A DNA stretch of 64,000 nucleotides, taken from assembly GCF_001625695.1 (NCBI RefSeq), contig NZ_AUXY01000060.1, positions 1 through 64,000 of the forward strand. Direction: 5' to 3'. Below are positions 1-8,038 of the stretch, piece by piece; position 1 is the first letter of the stretch, and every line of letters begins with the position of its first letter. A program made the translations under genes and the position numbers. This stretch comes from Pseudoalteromonas luteoviolacea H33-S. Its GTDB lineage: Bacteria > Pseudomonadota > Gammaproteobacteria > Enterobacterales > Alteromonadaceae. The notes below the pieces were generated by a model that saw only the letters and a program-made list of their open reading frames with translations, made no database searches and was not told where the DNA came from.

Positions 1-508
1 TGATTTAATCTTTATGCGGAACGGTATGAGTTGGAGTTTTACCCTACCGCCAAAGCCATATACACAGCCCTGCATACCACTTTCTATCGCTTGGCTTTCA
101 TGGCATCTAATTCGAGGGCTTTGCCTTTAAATTTCACTGTGGCTTGATTGGGAAACCTAAGAAAACGTAATAAAAATCTGCTTTTACAATACCGAAGTTT
201 GACATTAATTTATTGATTTATTTACTAGGTTTTGTTTCGATGCTACACATTTTGGATAAGTTGTTTGCAGTAATCTGAATGCCAACTCAAGCAAAGTACC
301 ATTTTTGAATCGTTATTGTCACAGTGTTTACTTCTTCTGGAATAAAACCTGCCTAAACACAACTATATAAGGGTTAAAAACATATTATTGACAAAGGCAA
401 TTCGTTAATGTCTTTTTTAAGTTTATGATATATATAAATTAAATCCCACATAAAAATTAAATATAAAGTTGGTCCTACTTTTGCATTATCCTGCATATAG
501 TCAAATTT
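1..508. other. Intergenic region upstream of flgB, no gene recognised
   Basis: No convincing gene is visible in this 508-base stretch. Bases 1-180 are less AT-rich than the rest and have a short minus-strand open frame ending at a TAG at 84-86, but it has no start codon with a ribosome binding site and is stopped upstream, so it may be a gene remnant or a dispersed repeat. Bases 181-460 are AT-rich and featureless. The flgB sigma-54 promoter lies at the downstream end. In many related bacteria cheV and cheR sit directly before flgB; they are not here. Confidence 0.5.
470..486 (+). promoter_or_regulatory. Sigma-54 promoter of flgBCDE
   Basis: TGGTCCTACTTTTGC has GG at 471-472 and GC at 483-484, the exact GG-N10-GC spacing of RpoN promoters. 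It lies about 35 bases before the flgB start. FlrC is the expected activator, by analogy with Vibrio and Shewanella class III genes. Confidence 0.8.
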
Positions 509-520
509 TTGGAGTTGGTT

Positions 521-934
521 ATGGCAATTAGTTTTGATAAAGCGCTAGGAGTGCATCAACATACAATGTTGATCCGCTCTCAACGTGCAGAGATCTTAGC
601 GAGTAATATCGCAAATGCTGATACTCCCGGTTACAAAGCGAAAGATATCGATTTTGGCCGAGCGTTGAACGCGGCAAAGTCGGCACAGCAAAGCGGCAAT
701 CAGATGACCCGTACCAACGAAAAACACATTAGTGGTGGGACAAGATTGACTAACAGTGAAGAATTATTTCGTAATCCAAATCAAACAGATACGGGTGATG
801 GTAACTCAGTTGATATACAGGTGGAACGAAACTTGTATGTACAAAACGCATTAGAGTACCAAGCTAGTTTGAACTTTTTGGGTGGTAAATTTAAAAGCTT
901 GAAAAAAGCGCTTGGTGGTGGTCAAGGAGCCTAA
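521..934 (+). CDS. flgB: Flagellar basal-body rod protein FlgB
   Basis: Proximal rod subunit of the flagellar basal body, exported by the flagellar type III system. The N-terminus has the rod/hook family signature (SNIANADTPGYKAKDIDF, about residues 27-44) and the C-terminus has the amphipathic helix typical of axial proteins. The length of 137 aa is normal for FlgB. I chose ATG 521 because GGAG at 511-514 is correctly spaced; the in-frame TTG at 509 has no ribosome binding site. First gene of flgBCDE, with flgC two bases downstream. Confidence 0.95.
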   Translation: MAISFDKALGVHQHTMLIRSQRAEILASNIANADTPGYKAKDIDFGRALNAAKSAQQSGNQMTRTNEKHISGGTRLTNSEELFRNPNQTDTGDGNSVDIQVERNLYVQNALEYQASLNFLGGKFKSLKKALGGGQGA

Positions 935-936
935 TT

Positions 937-1368
937 ATGAGTTTATATAACGTTTTTGATATCGCAGGCTCTGGCATGAGTGCACAAAATGTACGCTTGA
1001 ATACCACTGCCAGTAATATATCCAATGCAAACAGCATCAGTTCTAGTCAGGATAAAGTGTATAGAGCTAGGCACCCCGTATTTGCAGCCGAATTGAATAA
1101 GGCTGCAGCGGCAAATCCTAATACATTGAGTTCGTCTGTGGGAGTTAAGGTCTTAGGTATTGTTGAAAGCGACAAGCCTCTGCAAGTTGAGTACAACCCT
1201 AATCACCCAAGTGCTGATAAAGATGGTTATATCTATAAACCGAATGTGAATGTGGTGGAAGAAATGACAAATATGATTTCCGCCTCACGGTCGTACCAAA
1301 CGAATGTTCAAGTAGCAGACGCAGCAAAGCAGATGTTAAGTAAAACTCTGTTGCTTGGTCAGCGCTAA
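937..1368 (+). CDS. flgC: Flagellar basal-body rod protein FlgC
   Basis: Second proximal rod component. The N-terminal heptad helix and the NTTASNISNANSISS motif (about residues 22-36) match the axial family, and the C-terminal segment NVVEEMTNMISASRSYQTNV is the characteristic FlgC/FlgE-type closing helix. At 143 aa it is close to the family size. It starts two bases after flgB with AGGAG upstream, so the two are probably translated together. It polymerises with FlgB, FlgF and FlgG to form the rod. Confidence 0.95.
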   Translation: MSLYNVFDIAGSGMSAQNVRLNTTASNISNANSISSSQDKVYRARHPVFAAELNKAAAANPNTLSSSVGVKVLGIVESDKPLQVEYNPNHPSADKDGYIYKPNVNVVEEMTNMISASRSYQTNVQVADAAKQMLSKTLLLGQR

Positions 1369-1383
1369 TTGGGAGTATAGCTG

Positions 1384-2061
1384 ATGAGTAATGATGTCAA
1401 TTCCGCAACTTCGTCCTTTGTTGACTCGTTGCGTTGGCAAGATAAAAAAGTGCCAACTGAGAAAAATGATGAGCTAAAGCAGGAAGATTTCTTTGCGCTA
1501 CTTACTCAGCAATTGTCTTTTCAAGACCCGAGTAAACCAGCTGATAATGATCAGATGATATCCCAGATGACCAACTTTACGATGGCAGAGGGTATTTCAA
1601 ACTTAAATACGAAGTTTGAATCATTGGCGGCATCGATGACATCAAACTCAGCACTTCAAGCATCGACATTGATAGGTAAGAAAGCTTTGCTTGAGTCTGA
1701 TACCGTTGAGCACGGGCCTGGCATGCAGGCGAGAGGCTCCATTATTGTTACAGAGCCTGTTGAAAAGCTTACTTTGAGTATCGTCAATGATAAGAATGAG
1801 CTTGTTAGAAAGATTGAATTAGGTAAGCAAAGCGTAGGTGCAACACGCTTTGAGTGGGATGGGTTGACTGATAATGATGAGCCAGCCCCGCCAGGTGAAT
1901 ACACAATTAAAGCTGAAGGGCAAACAAACGGCAAGTTTGAGTCATTGCCAACAGCAACATTTAGAAATATTGATAGTGTGAATGTAAATGGTTCTCAGGG
2001 CATTGTCATTAACACTAAAGCTGGTGCAGTTAGACTATCTGACGTTGCAGAGATAGCTTAA
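1384..2061 (+). CDS. flgD: Hook assembly scaffold protein FlgD
   Basis: Hook-capping scaffold that caps the growing hook and is released on completion. The N-terminal export region contains the conserved block KQEDFFALLTQQLSFQDPSKP (about residues 31-51), followed by NDQMISQMTNFTMAEGI, both diagnostic of FlgD. The C-terminal half holds a FlgD Ig-like/Tudor region including FEWDGLTDNDEPAPPGEYT. The length of 225 aa is typical. It lies 15 bases after flgC, with GGGAG as ribosome binding site, and precedes the hook gene it serves. Confidence 0.93.
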   Translation: MSNDVNSATSSFVDSLRWQDKKVPTEKNDELKQEDFFALLTQQLSFQDPSKPADNDQMISQMTNFTMAEGISNLNTKFESLAASMTSNSALQASTLIGKKALLESDTVEHGPGMQARGSIIVTEPVEKLTLSIVNDKNELVRKIELGKQSVGATRFEWDGLTDNDEPAPPGEYTIKAEGQTNGKFESLPTATFRNIDSVNVNGSQGIVINTKAGAVRLSDVAEIA

Positions 2062-2099
2062 TCAAAAGATTTAACCTTCATTTACAGAGGTATTAGAGT

Positions 2100-3452
2100 A
2101 TGAGTTTTAATATTGCTTTAACAGGACTAGCTGCAGCCCAAAAAGATTTGGACACCACAGCTAATAACATTGCAAACGTAAATACCACGGGCTTTAAAGA
2201 ATCCCGTGCGGAGTTTGCTTCTGTCTATGCATCGTCAGTGTTCAGTGCTGGTAAAACCAAAAATGGTGATGGTGTATCAACGACCATGGTTGCCCAGCAA
2301 TTCCACCAAGGCTCTTTAAACTTTACACAAAACTCGCTTGACCTTGCAATAACAGGTGAGGGTTATTTTGCAACTAGTGAAGATTTAGGTAGCCAAGATT
2401 ATACATTCACCCGCGCAGGTGCCTTTAAGCTCAATAAAGATAATTTTATTGTTGATGCTAATGGTAATTTTTTACAGGGTTTCCCTGTTGACCCAAGTAC
2501 GGGTGATACAACATCAGTGAGCTTAAGTACGTCGTCACCATTGCAAATACCTGACGCGTCAGGTTCGCCTCGAGCAACGACAAATGTTTATTCATCATTT
2601 AACTTAGATTCGACAGCGACGGCACCAACCATTGCATTCGATCCAGATACAACAGCATCTTATAATAGCTCAACGTCGACGACAGTATATGACTCTTTGG
2701 GTGAGCCACATACCTTACAGTTATTTTTCCGTAAAGAAGACCCAACAACCGATCCAAATGAATGGCAGGTCTTTGCAACGTTAGGTGGAAAGCCTTTTGA
2801 TGCAAATGGTAATGAGATTGTTGCTCCTGCTGTGATAACACCCATTACTGAATTTGGATTTAATGCGCAAGGTTTTCCAGAGCATACTGATGCTGCAGAA
2901 ACCCCTAATACAGGTACAACCTTCAATCCACTTAATTTAACAGCAGCTAATGTATCTGGGTTACTAACTAATGGTGCCACCTTTCCGTCAGATATTCAGT
3001 TAAATTGGCGTGATGAAGCGAATACAACCAATAAGTTACCGACGCAGTTTGCAAGTCGTTTTGAAGTAAAGGCACTTGACCAAGATGGTGCGACAACAGG
3101 CCGACTTGCAGGGATTGACATTGGCTCTGATGGTAAGATTGTTGCGTCATACAGTAATGGTGATTCAACCTTCTTAGGGCAGGTTGCGATGGTGAGATTT
3201 TCAAACTCACAAGGTTTGACTGAAGCAGGTAATACTGGTTGGAAGAAAAGTTTAACCTCTGGTGAGCCAATTGCGGGTGAACCAGGTTCAGGTACTTTAG
3301 GTACAATTAATTCATCAGCATTAGAGCAATCGAATGTAAACTTAACAAATGAATTAGTTGATTTGATCAGTGCACAAAGAAACTTCCAGGCAAATTCACG
3401 GGCACTTGAAGTGAACTCAACACTACAACAGAATATCCTTCAGATCCGATAA
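2100..3452 (+). CDS. flgE: Flagellar hook protein FlgE
   Basis: Structural subunit of the hook, the universal joint between rod and filament. It has the N-terminal axial motif (TTANNIANVNTTGFKESRAEF, about residues 19-39), a long variable middle part forming the outer hook domains, and the C-terminal closing helix (NVNLTNELVDLISAQRNFQA). At 450 aa it is of medium size for gammaproteobacterial FlgE. Last gene of the flgB unit, followed directly by an intrinsic terminator. Confidence 0.95.
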   Translation: MSFNIALTGLAAAQKDLDTTANNIANVNTTGFKESRAEFASVYASSVFSAGKTKNGDGVSTTMVAQQFHQGSLNFTQNSLDLAITGEGYFATSEDLGSQDYTFTRAGAFKLNKDNFIVDANGNFLQGFPVDPSTGDTTSVSLSTSSPLQIPDASGSPRATTNVYSSFNLDSTATAPTIAFDPDTTASYNSSTSTTVYDSLGEPHTLQLFFRKEDPTTDPNEWQVFATLGGKPFDANGNEIVAPAVITPITEFGFNAQGFPEHTDAAETPNTGTTFNPLNLTAANVSGLLTNGATFPSDIQLNWRDEANTTNKLPTQFASRFEVKALDQDGATTGRLAGIDIGSDGKIVASYSNGDSTFLGQVAMVRFSNSQGLTEAGNTGWKKSLTSGEPIAGEPGSGTLGTINSSALEQSNVNLTNELVDLISAQRNFQANSRALEVNSTLQQNILQIR

Positions 3453-3467
3453 TATTTATCTCTTCTT

Positions 3468-3500
3468 AAAAAGCCGCTTTTGCGGCTTTTTTATTTTTTT
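3468..3500 (+). terminator. Intrinsic terminator after flgE
   Basis: An AAAAGCCGC/GCGGCTTTT hairpin with a short loop is followed by a long T-rich run ending at 3500. It closes flgBCDE just before the next sigma-54 promoter. Confidence 0.85.
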
Positions 3501-3510
3501 GACACTCACC

Positions 3511-3528
3511 TTGGCACTAATATTGCTT
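3511..3528 (+). promoter_or_regulatory. Sigma-54 promoter of flgFGHI
   Basis: TTGGCACTAATATTGCTTT has GG at 3513-3514 and GC at 3525-3526 with a 10-base spacer, very close to the RpoN consensus TGGCAC-N5-TTGC. It lies about 40 bases before flgF and immediately after the flgE terminator. Confidence 0.88.
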
Positions 3529-3564
3529 TTATCACTATATATTGAACAGTTTTAGGTCGTTCTC

Positions 3565-4329
3565 ATGGATAAAATGCTCTATATCGCCATGTCAGGTGCT
3601 AAGCAAAGCTTGCGAGGTGTGGCGCTCAAAGCGAACAATCTAGCAAATGCTAATACGACAGGGTTTAAAGCCGACTTTGCTCAAGCTCGATCTATGCAAG
3701 CTTTTGGTGAAGGCCTGCCAACACGGGTATTTGCCATGCAAGAACGCCCTGGCACTAATATGTTAAGCGGCGCGGTTGCTGAAACAGGCCGTGATTTAGA
3801 CATCGCGGTTGATGAGAAGTCGTGGATCAGTGTCATGGATGCCAGTGGTGAAGAGGCGTATACAAAAGTAGGTACCTTGAACATTACTAGCGATGGGGCT
3901 TTGGTCACCAGCCATGGACGTCAATTAATTGGCGAAGGAGGCCCGATTATATTACCTTTACCTATCGACAAAGTGGTATTTAGTGATGATGGCTCTATTC
4001 AAGTTCGCCCTCAAGGTGCTCCTGCAAACTTCTTAGAAACTGTTGATCGGCTAAAAATAATTACCGCTGATAATAATCAGCTCGAAAAAGGTAATGATGG
4101 TTTATTTAGACCACAAGAAGACCAGCTTGATGATGGGCATTGTGGTTTTTGCGAAGTATCTCCAACTGCGAAAGTGATGAGTGGTTACTTGGAAATGTCT
4201 AACGTGAATCCCGTTCATGAGATGGTGGATTTGATAAACCATCAGAGACAGTTTGAGATGCAAATTAAATTAATGAAGTCAGCAGAAGAAATTGACGAGC
4301 GACACACTTCGCTCCTGCGCATAGTTTAA
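3565..4329 (+). CDS. flgF: Flagellar basal-body rod protein FlgF
   Basis: Rod subunit between the proximal rod and FlgG. It begins MDKMLYIAMSGAKQSLRG, a typical FlgF start, and carries the axial motif KANNLANANTTGFKADFAQA (about residues 22-41). The C-terminus (NVNPVHEMVDLINHQRQFEM) is the shared closing helix. The length of 254 aa is typical. The start ATG lies about 37 bases downstream of the sigma-54 element. First gene of flgFGHI; flgG follows after 18 bases. Confidence 0.94.
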   Translation: MDKMLYIAMSGAKQSLRGVALKANNLANANTTGFKADFAQARSMQAFGEGLPTRVFAMQERPGTNMLSGAVAETGRDLDIAVDEKSWISVMDASGEEAYTKVGTLNITSDGALVTSHGRQLIGEGGPIILPLPIDKVVFSDDGSIQVRPQGAPANFLETVDRLKIITADNNQLEKGNDGLFRPQEDQLDDGHCGFCEVSPTAKVMSGYLEMSNVNPVHEMVDLINHQRQFEMQIKLMKSAEEIDERHTSLLRIV

Positions 4330-4347
4330 GAGAGTGAGGTATAGATT

Positions 4348-5136
4348 ATGAATCCAGCGTTGTGGATAAGTAAAACAGGGCTTGATGCTCAGCAAACTGA
4401 TATTTCAGTTATTTCAAATAACTTGGCGAATGCCAGCACGGTTGGTTATAAAAAGAGCCGAGCCATTTTTGAAGATTTACTTTATCAAAATATTAATCAG
4501 CCCGGTGGGCGTTCATCACAGGATACCGAGTTACCCTCAGGTTTAATGCTTGGTGCAGGCTCTAAAGTAGTGGCTAACCAAAAGAACTTTTCTCAGGGCA
4601 ACATGATAAGCACTGAAAACTCGTTGGATTGGATGATCCAAGGCCCTGGTTTTTTTGAAATACAAATGCCAGATGGCACTATTGCGTATTCTCGAAATGG
4701 ACAGTTCACGACGGATGAAACCGGGCGTGTTGTCACCTCTGGTGCAGGCTTCCCTGTACAGCCAGAAATGACAGTACCAGATAATGCGAACTCTATCACC
4801 ATATCTCAAGACGGTGAAGTATCGGTAAGTATCAACGGTCAGGCGGAAAACACAGTTATTGGTCAATTAGTTATCAGTGATTTTATCAATCCATCAGGGT
4901 TAGAACCGATAGGCCAAAACTTGTATACAGAAACTGCTGTAAGTGGTGCCCCTGTGCAAGGTAACCCTGGTGTTGAAGGGTTGGGCTCTATGGTTCAAGG
5001 TGCGCTTGAAACGTCGAACGTAAACGTAACTGAAGAGCTGGTCAACCTGATTGAGACCCAGCGCGTCTATGAGATGAACTCTAAAGTCATTAAGTCGGTT
5101 GACGAAATGCTGAGTTACATCAATCAACAACTTTAA
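4348..5136 (+). CDS. flgG: Distal rod protein FlgG
   Basis: Distal rod subunit around which the P and L rings assemble. The start MNPALWISKTGLDAQQTDIS is almost invariant in FlgG, followed by VISNNLANASTVGYKKSRA. The C-terminus (NVTEELVNLIETQRVYEMNS) is also typical. The length of 262 aa is that of the E. coli type. It lies between flgF and the L-ring gene. Confidence 0.96.
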   Translation: MNPALWISKTGLDAQQTDISVISNNLANASTVGYKKSRAIFEDLLYQNINQPGGRSSQDTELPSGLMLGAGSKVVANQKNFSQGNMISTENSLDWMIQGPGFFEIQMPDGTIAYSRNGQFTTDETGRVVTSGAGFPVQPEMTVPDNANSITISQDGEVSVSINGQAENTVIGQLVISDFINPSGLEPIGQNLYTETAVSGAPVQGNPGVEGLGSMVQGALETSNVNVTEELVNLIETQRVYEMNSKVIKSVDEMLSYINQQL

Positions 5137-5153
5137 TTAGGGTAGGGCAGATC

Positions 5154-5834
5154 ATGCGTAAATGTATATTGGTAGTTGCGTTAGGTTTAGGCTTAAGCGG
5201 GTGCATGTCTACAGAAAACAGTGATGTTGTTAGAGATGATCCGTATTACGCACCTATGTATCCCGAAATGGAGGCTGAGCCAGTTGTTACAACGGGTTCA
5301 CTGTTCAATTCATATTCAAATGATCTGTACTCAGATAAAAAAGCAGTGAGAGTCGGCGACATAATTACAGTTGTACTGAGAGAATCTACTCAAGCTTCTA
5401 AAGCGGCTAATTCTAAATTAGATAAGGACAGTGAAGTCAATGTGGACCCTTTCCTAGGCCTTGGTAATGCGCCTGTCAATATTGGCGGTGACGCTATTCA
5501 ACTGGATATGGGTGCGAACTCTTCTTACCAAGGTGATGCACAAGCGAATCAATCAAATAGTTTGTTTGGTAACATCTCAGTAAATGTAATGAGGGTTTTA
5601 CCCAATGGCAACTTGGTGATCCGCGGTGAGAAATGGCTAACGCTAAATACGGGTGAAGAGTTTATTCGTTTAGAAGGGTTAGTGCGGCCGCAAGATGTTT
5701 CCGCAGAAAATGAGGTTGAATCAAATCGAATTGCTAATGCACGCATTCAGTACTCAGGTAAAGGTCAGACGCAAGAAGTGCAGAGTGCAGGCTGGTTAAC
5801 TAAATTCTTCATGAGCACATTAATGCCGTTTTAA
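5154..5834 (+). CDS. flgH: Flagellar L-ring lipoprotein FlgH
   Basis: Outer-membrane L-ring protein that, with FlgI, forms the bushing for the rod. The N-terminus is a lipoprotein signal peptide with lipobox LSGC (Cys at residue 17), so it should be lipidated and sent to the outer membrane. The core contains KAVRVGDIITVVLRESTQAS and RIANARIQYSGKG, conserved in FlgH. The length of 226 aa is normal. It follows flgG by 17 bases and precedes flgI by 11. Confidence 0.95.
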   Translation: MRKCILVVALGLGLSGCMSTENSDVVRDDPYYAPMYPEMEAEPVVTTGSLFNSYSNDLYSDKKAVRVGDIITVVLRESTQASKAANSKLDKDSEVNVDPFLGLGNAPVNIGGDAIQLDMGANSSYQGDAQANQSNSLFGNISVNVMRVLPNGNLVIRGEKWLTLNTGEEFIRLEGLVRPQDVSAENEVESNRIANARIQYSGKGQTQEVQSAGWLTKFFMSTLMPF

Positions 5835-5845
5835 GGAAGTAGATT

Positions 5846-6940
5846 ATGCGTATTCTGCAAAGTTTTATTTTATCATTACTTCTTATCATATCGGTCAATG
5901 CACAAGCTGAGCGAATTAAAGACGTCAGCGTTGTTGAAGGGGTGAGAAGTAACCAACTTATAGGTTATGGTTTGGTGGTTGGTCTGCCGGGGACAGGGGA
6001 GCAAAGCCGATTTACGGAGCAAAGCTTTAAAGCGATGTTAAACAGTTTTGGAATTACGCTGCCGGGTAACTTAAAGCCGAAGATTAAGAATGTAGCGGCT
6101 GTTGCTGTACATGCCGATTTACCGCCATTTGTAAAACCAGGACAAAGTATTGATGTCACTGTTTCATCTATTGGTAGTGCAGGCAGTTTGAGAGGCGGTA
6201 CATTGTTACAGACATTTTTAAAAGGTGTCGATGGCAATGTCTATGCAATAGCACAAGGCAGCATGATCGTAGGTGGTTTGGGCGCTGAAGGTTTAGATGG
6301 AAGTCGAGTGGTGATTAACACTCCTACAGTTGGCAGAATTCCCAACGGCGCTATGGTCGAGCGAGCAGTCAAAAGCCCGTTTACACAAGGGGATCACATT
6401 ACTTTTAATTTGAATCGACCTGATTTTACAACAGCCAAGCGCTTAGCCGACAGAATAAATGAATTAGTGGGGCCTAATAGTGCCAGCGCACTGGATGCAG
6501 CCTCTGTGAGAGTCATCGCCCCGAGAGATCCATCACAACGTGTTGCATATTTGTCTACTCTTGAGAATCTAGAATTTAAACCAGCAGATACTTCGGCAAA
6601 AATTATCGTTAACTCAAGAACGGGTACGATTGTAATTGGCAAAGATGTGAAATTACAGCCAGCAGCGATAACACATGGCGGTTTGACGGTGACAATTGCA
6701 GAGCAAACAAATGTGTCACAGCCACAGCCCTTGACCGATGCCGATGCAGTTGTTACGCAACAAAGTATTGTGGATGTTGATCAAGATGACTCGAGAGCAT
6801 TTGTATTTGACCCAGGTAGCAGTTTGGATGACTTAGTTCGTGCAATTAATGCGGTTGGTGCAGCCCCTGGTGATTTGATGGCGATATTAGAAGCACTAAA
6901 GGAAGCGGGTGCAATTCATGGTCAATTAGTCGTTATTTAG
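5846..6940 (+). CDS. flgI: Flagellar P-ring protein FlgI
   Basis: Periplasmic P-ring protein. A Sec signal peptide occupies about residues 1-21 (hydrophobic [15 protein letters not shown], cleavage likely after the last Ala). The mature protein opens with [20 protein letters not shown] and continues [13 protein letters not shown], highly conserved in FlgI, and ends in the usual [15 protein letters not shown] region. The length of 364 aa is typical. Last gene of the flgF unit, followed by a terminator. Confidence 0.96.
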   Translation: MRILQSFILSLLLIISVNAQAERIKDVSVVEGVRSNQLIGYGLVVGLPGTGEQSRFTEQSFKAMLNSFGITLPGNLKPKIKNVAAVAVHADLPPFVKPGQSIDVTVSSIGSAGSLRGGTLLQTFLKGVDGNVYAIAQGSMIVGGLGAEGLDGSRVVINTPTVGRIPNGAMVERAVKSPFTQGDHITFNLNRPDFTTAKRLADRINELVGPNSASALDAASVRVIAPRDPSQRVAYLSTLENLEFKPADTSAKIIVNSRTGTIVIGKDVKLQPAAITHGGLTVTIAEQTNVSQPQPLTDADAVVTQQSIVDVDQDDSRAFVFDPGSSLDDLVRAINAVGAAPGDLMAILEALKEAGAIHGQLVVI

Positions 6941-6961
6941 TTTGTTTTATAATCAGAAAGT

Positions 6962-6988
6962 TAGCCTCATATTTATGAGGCTTTTTTT
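6962..6988 (+). terminator. Intrinsic terminator after flgI
   Basis: AGCCTCAT/ATGAGGCT hairpin with a four-base loop, followed by eight T residues. The T tract abuts the next sigma-54 promoter. Confidence 0.85.
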
Positions 6989-7005
6989 TGGCCTAATATT
7001 TGCAT
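6988..7005 (+). promoter_or_regulatory. Sigma-54 promoter of flgJKL
   Basis: TTGGCCTAATATTTGCA has GG at 6990-6991 and GC at 7002-7003 with exact N10 spacing. It overlaps the end of the flgI terminator T-run. Because it sits at 7000, the in-frame TTG at 7000 cannot be the flgJ start. Confidence 0.85.
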
Positions 7006-7044
7006 TTGTATAAGTATTCATTTTTTAACGACGTGTTTTTGACC

Positions 7045-8037
7045 ATGAATACTGACCCTACACACAATCAAAGCTTTTTTGATTTGAACAACCTGAACTC
7101 ATTGAGACAGGATGCATTAAAGAGTGCAGGGGACGGTGATGCATCAAAGCAGGCGTTGAAAAAGGCTGCGGAGCAATTTGAATCAATTTTTACGCAAATG
7201 CTATTGAGCAGTATGCGTAAAGCCAATGAAGCATTTGAAGACAAAGATAGTCCTTTCAATTCGAGCAGTGTTAAATTTTACCGAGACATGCATGACCAAC
7301 AGATGGCACTAGAGCTGTCAGGTAAAGGTAGTTTAGGCTTAGCTGATTTGATTGTTCAGCAACTTTCTCCGCAAAAAGATGGTTATATGCCTTCTTCAGT
7401 TATTCGCACAGGGGCGGAGATCCAAAGCGATAAAATAGCCAGTGGCCAAGCTCCACATACAAATACCCCAGACAGTACTGAGTTGACTACGTCAGCACCT
7501 AAAGAAGTCGCTCAGCAACAACAAACTGACCCCCAAGCTTTTGAAAGCCCTGAAGAGTTTATCAATACTTTGTGGGGTTACGCGAAATCAGCTGCTGAAA
7601 AAATAGGCTTAAACCCTGCTGTTATGGTAGCACAAGCCGCTTTAGAAACGGGTTGGGGCAAGCATGTGATAGCAAAACCTGACGGAAATAGTAGTTTTAA
7701 TTTATTTAATATCAAAGCGGATAGCCGCTGGACAGGAGACAGTGCCAGTAAAATGACACTCGAATTTGAACAGGGCTTACCTGTTAAAAAACAAGCAAAC
7801 TTTCGTGCTTACGAGTCGCTAAAAGATAGCTTCAGTGATTACGTAAACTTTTTACAGTCTAACCCCCGCTATGAAGACGCCCTCAAAAAAGCGGCTAAAC
7901 CTAGTGAATATTTAGACGCTTTGCAACAAGCTGGGTATGCAACCGATCCTAATTATGCCAACAAGATAAAAAATGTATTAGGCGGCTCGCACTTTCAGTC
8001 CGCAGTGACATCGTTTATGCGTCAAGGAGTAAACTAA
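7045..8037 (+). CDS. flgJ: Flagellar rod-cap protein and peptidoglycan hydrolase FlgJ
   Basis: Two-domain FlgJ (330 aa). The N-terminal rod-capping domain contains KKAAEQFESIFTQMLLSSMR (about residues 38-57). The C-terminal glucosaminidase-type (GH73) domain has MVAQAALETGWGKHV with the catalytic Glu, and FNLFNIKADSRW. It is exported to the periplasm, where it caps the rod and opens the peptidoglycan. ATG 7045 is chosen because upstream in-frame starts lie in the sigma-54 promoter. Its stop is one base before the flgK start. A Gln-rich linker joins the domains. Confidence 0.93.
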   Translation: MNTDPTHNQSFFDLNNLNSLRQDALKSAGDGDASKQALKKAAEQFESIFTQMLLSSMRKANEAFEDKDSPFNSSSVKFYRDMHDQQMALELSGKGSLGLADLIVQQLSPQKDGYMPSSVIRTGAEIQSDKIASGQAPHTNTPDSTELTTSAPKEVAQQQQTDPQAFESPEEFINTLWGYAKSAAEKIGLNPAVMVAQAALETGWGKHVIAKPDGNSSFNLFNIKADSRWTGDSASKMTLEFEQGLPVKKQANFRAYESLKDSFSDYVNFLQSNPRYEDALKKAAKPSEYLDALQQAGYATDPNYANKIKNVLGGSHFQSAVTSFMRQGVN

Positions 8038-8038
8038 T

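Noticed and set aside
84..206. Minus-strand gene in the left end
   Set aside because: No start codon with a ribosome binding site; the open frame is about 40 codons and stopped upstream.
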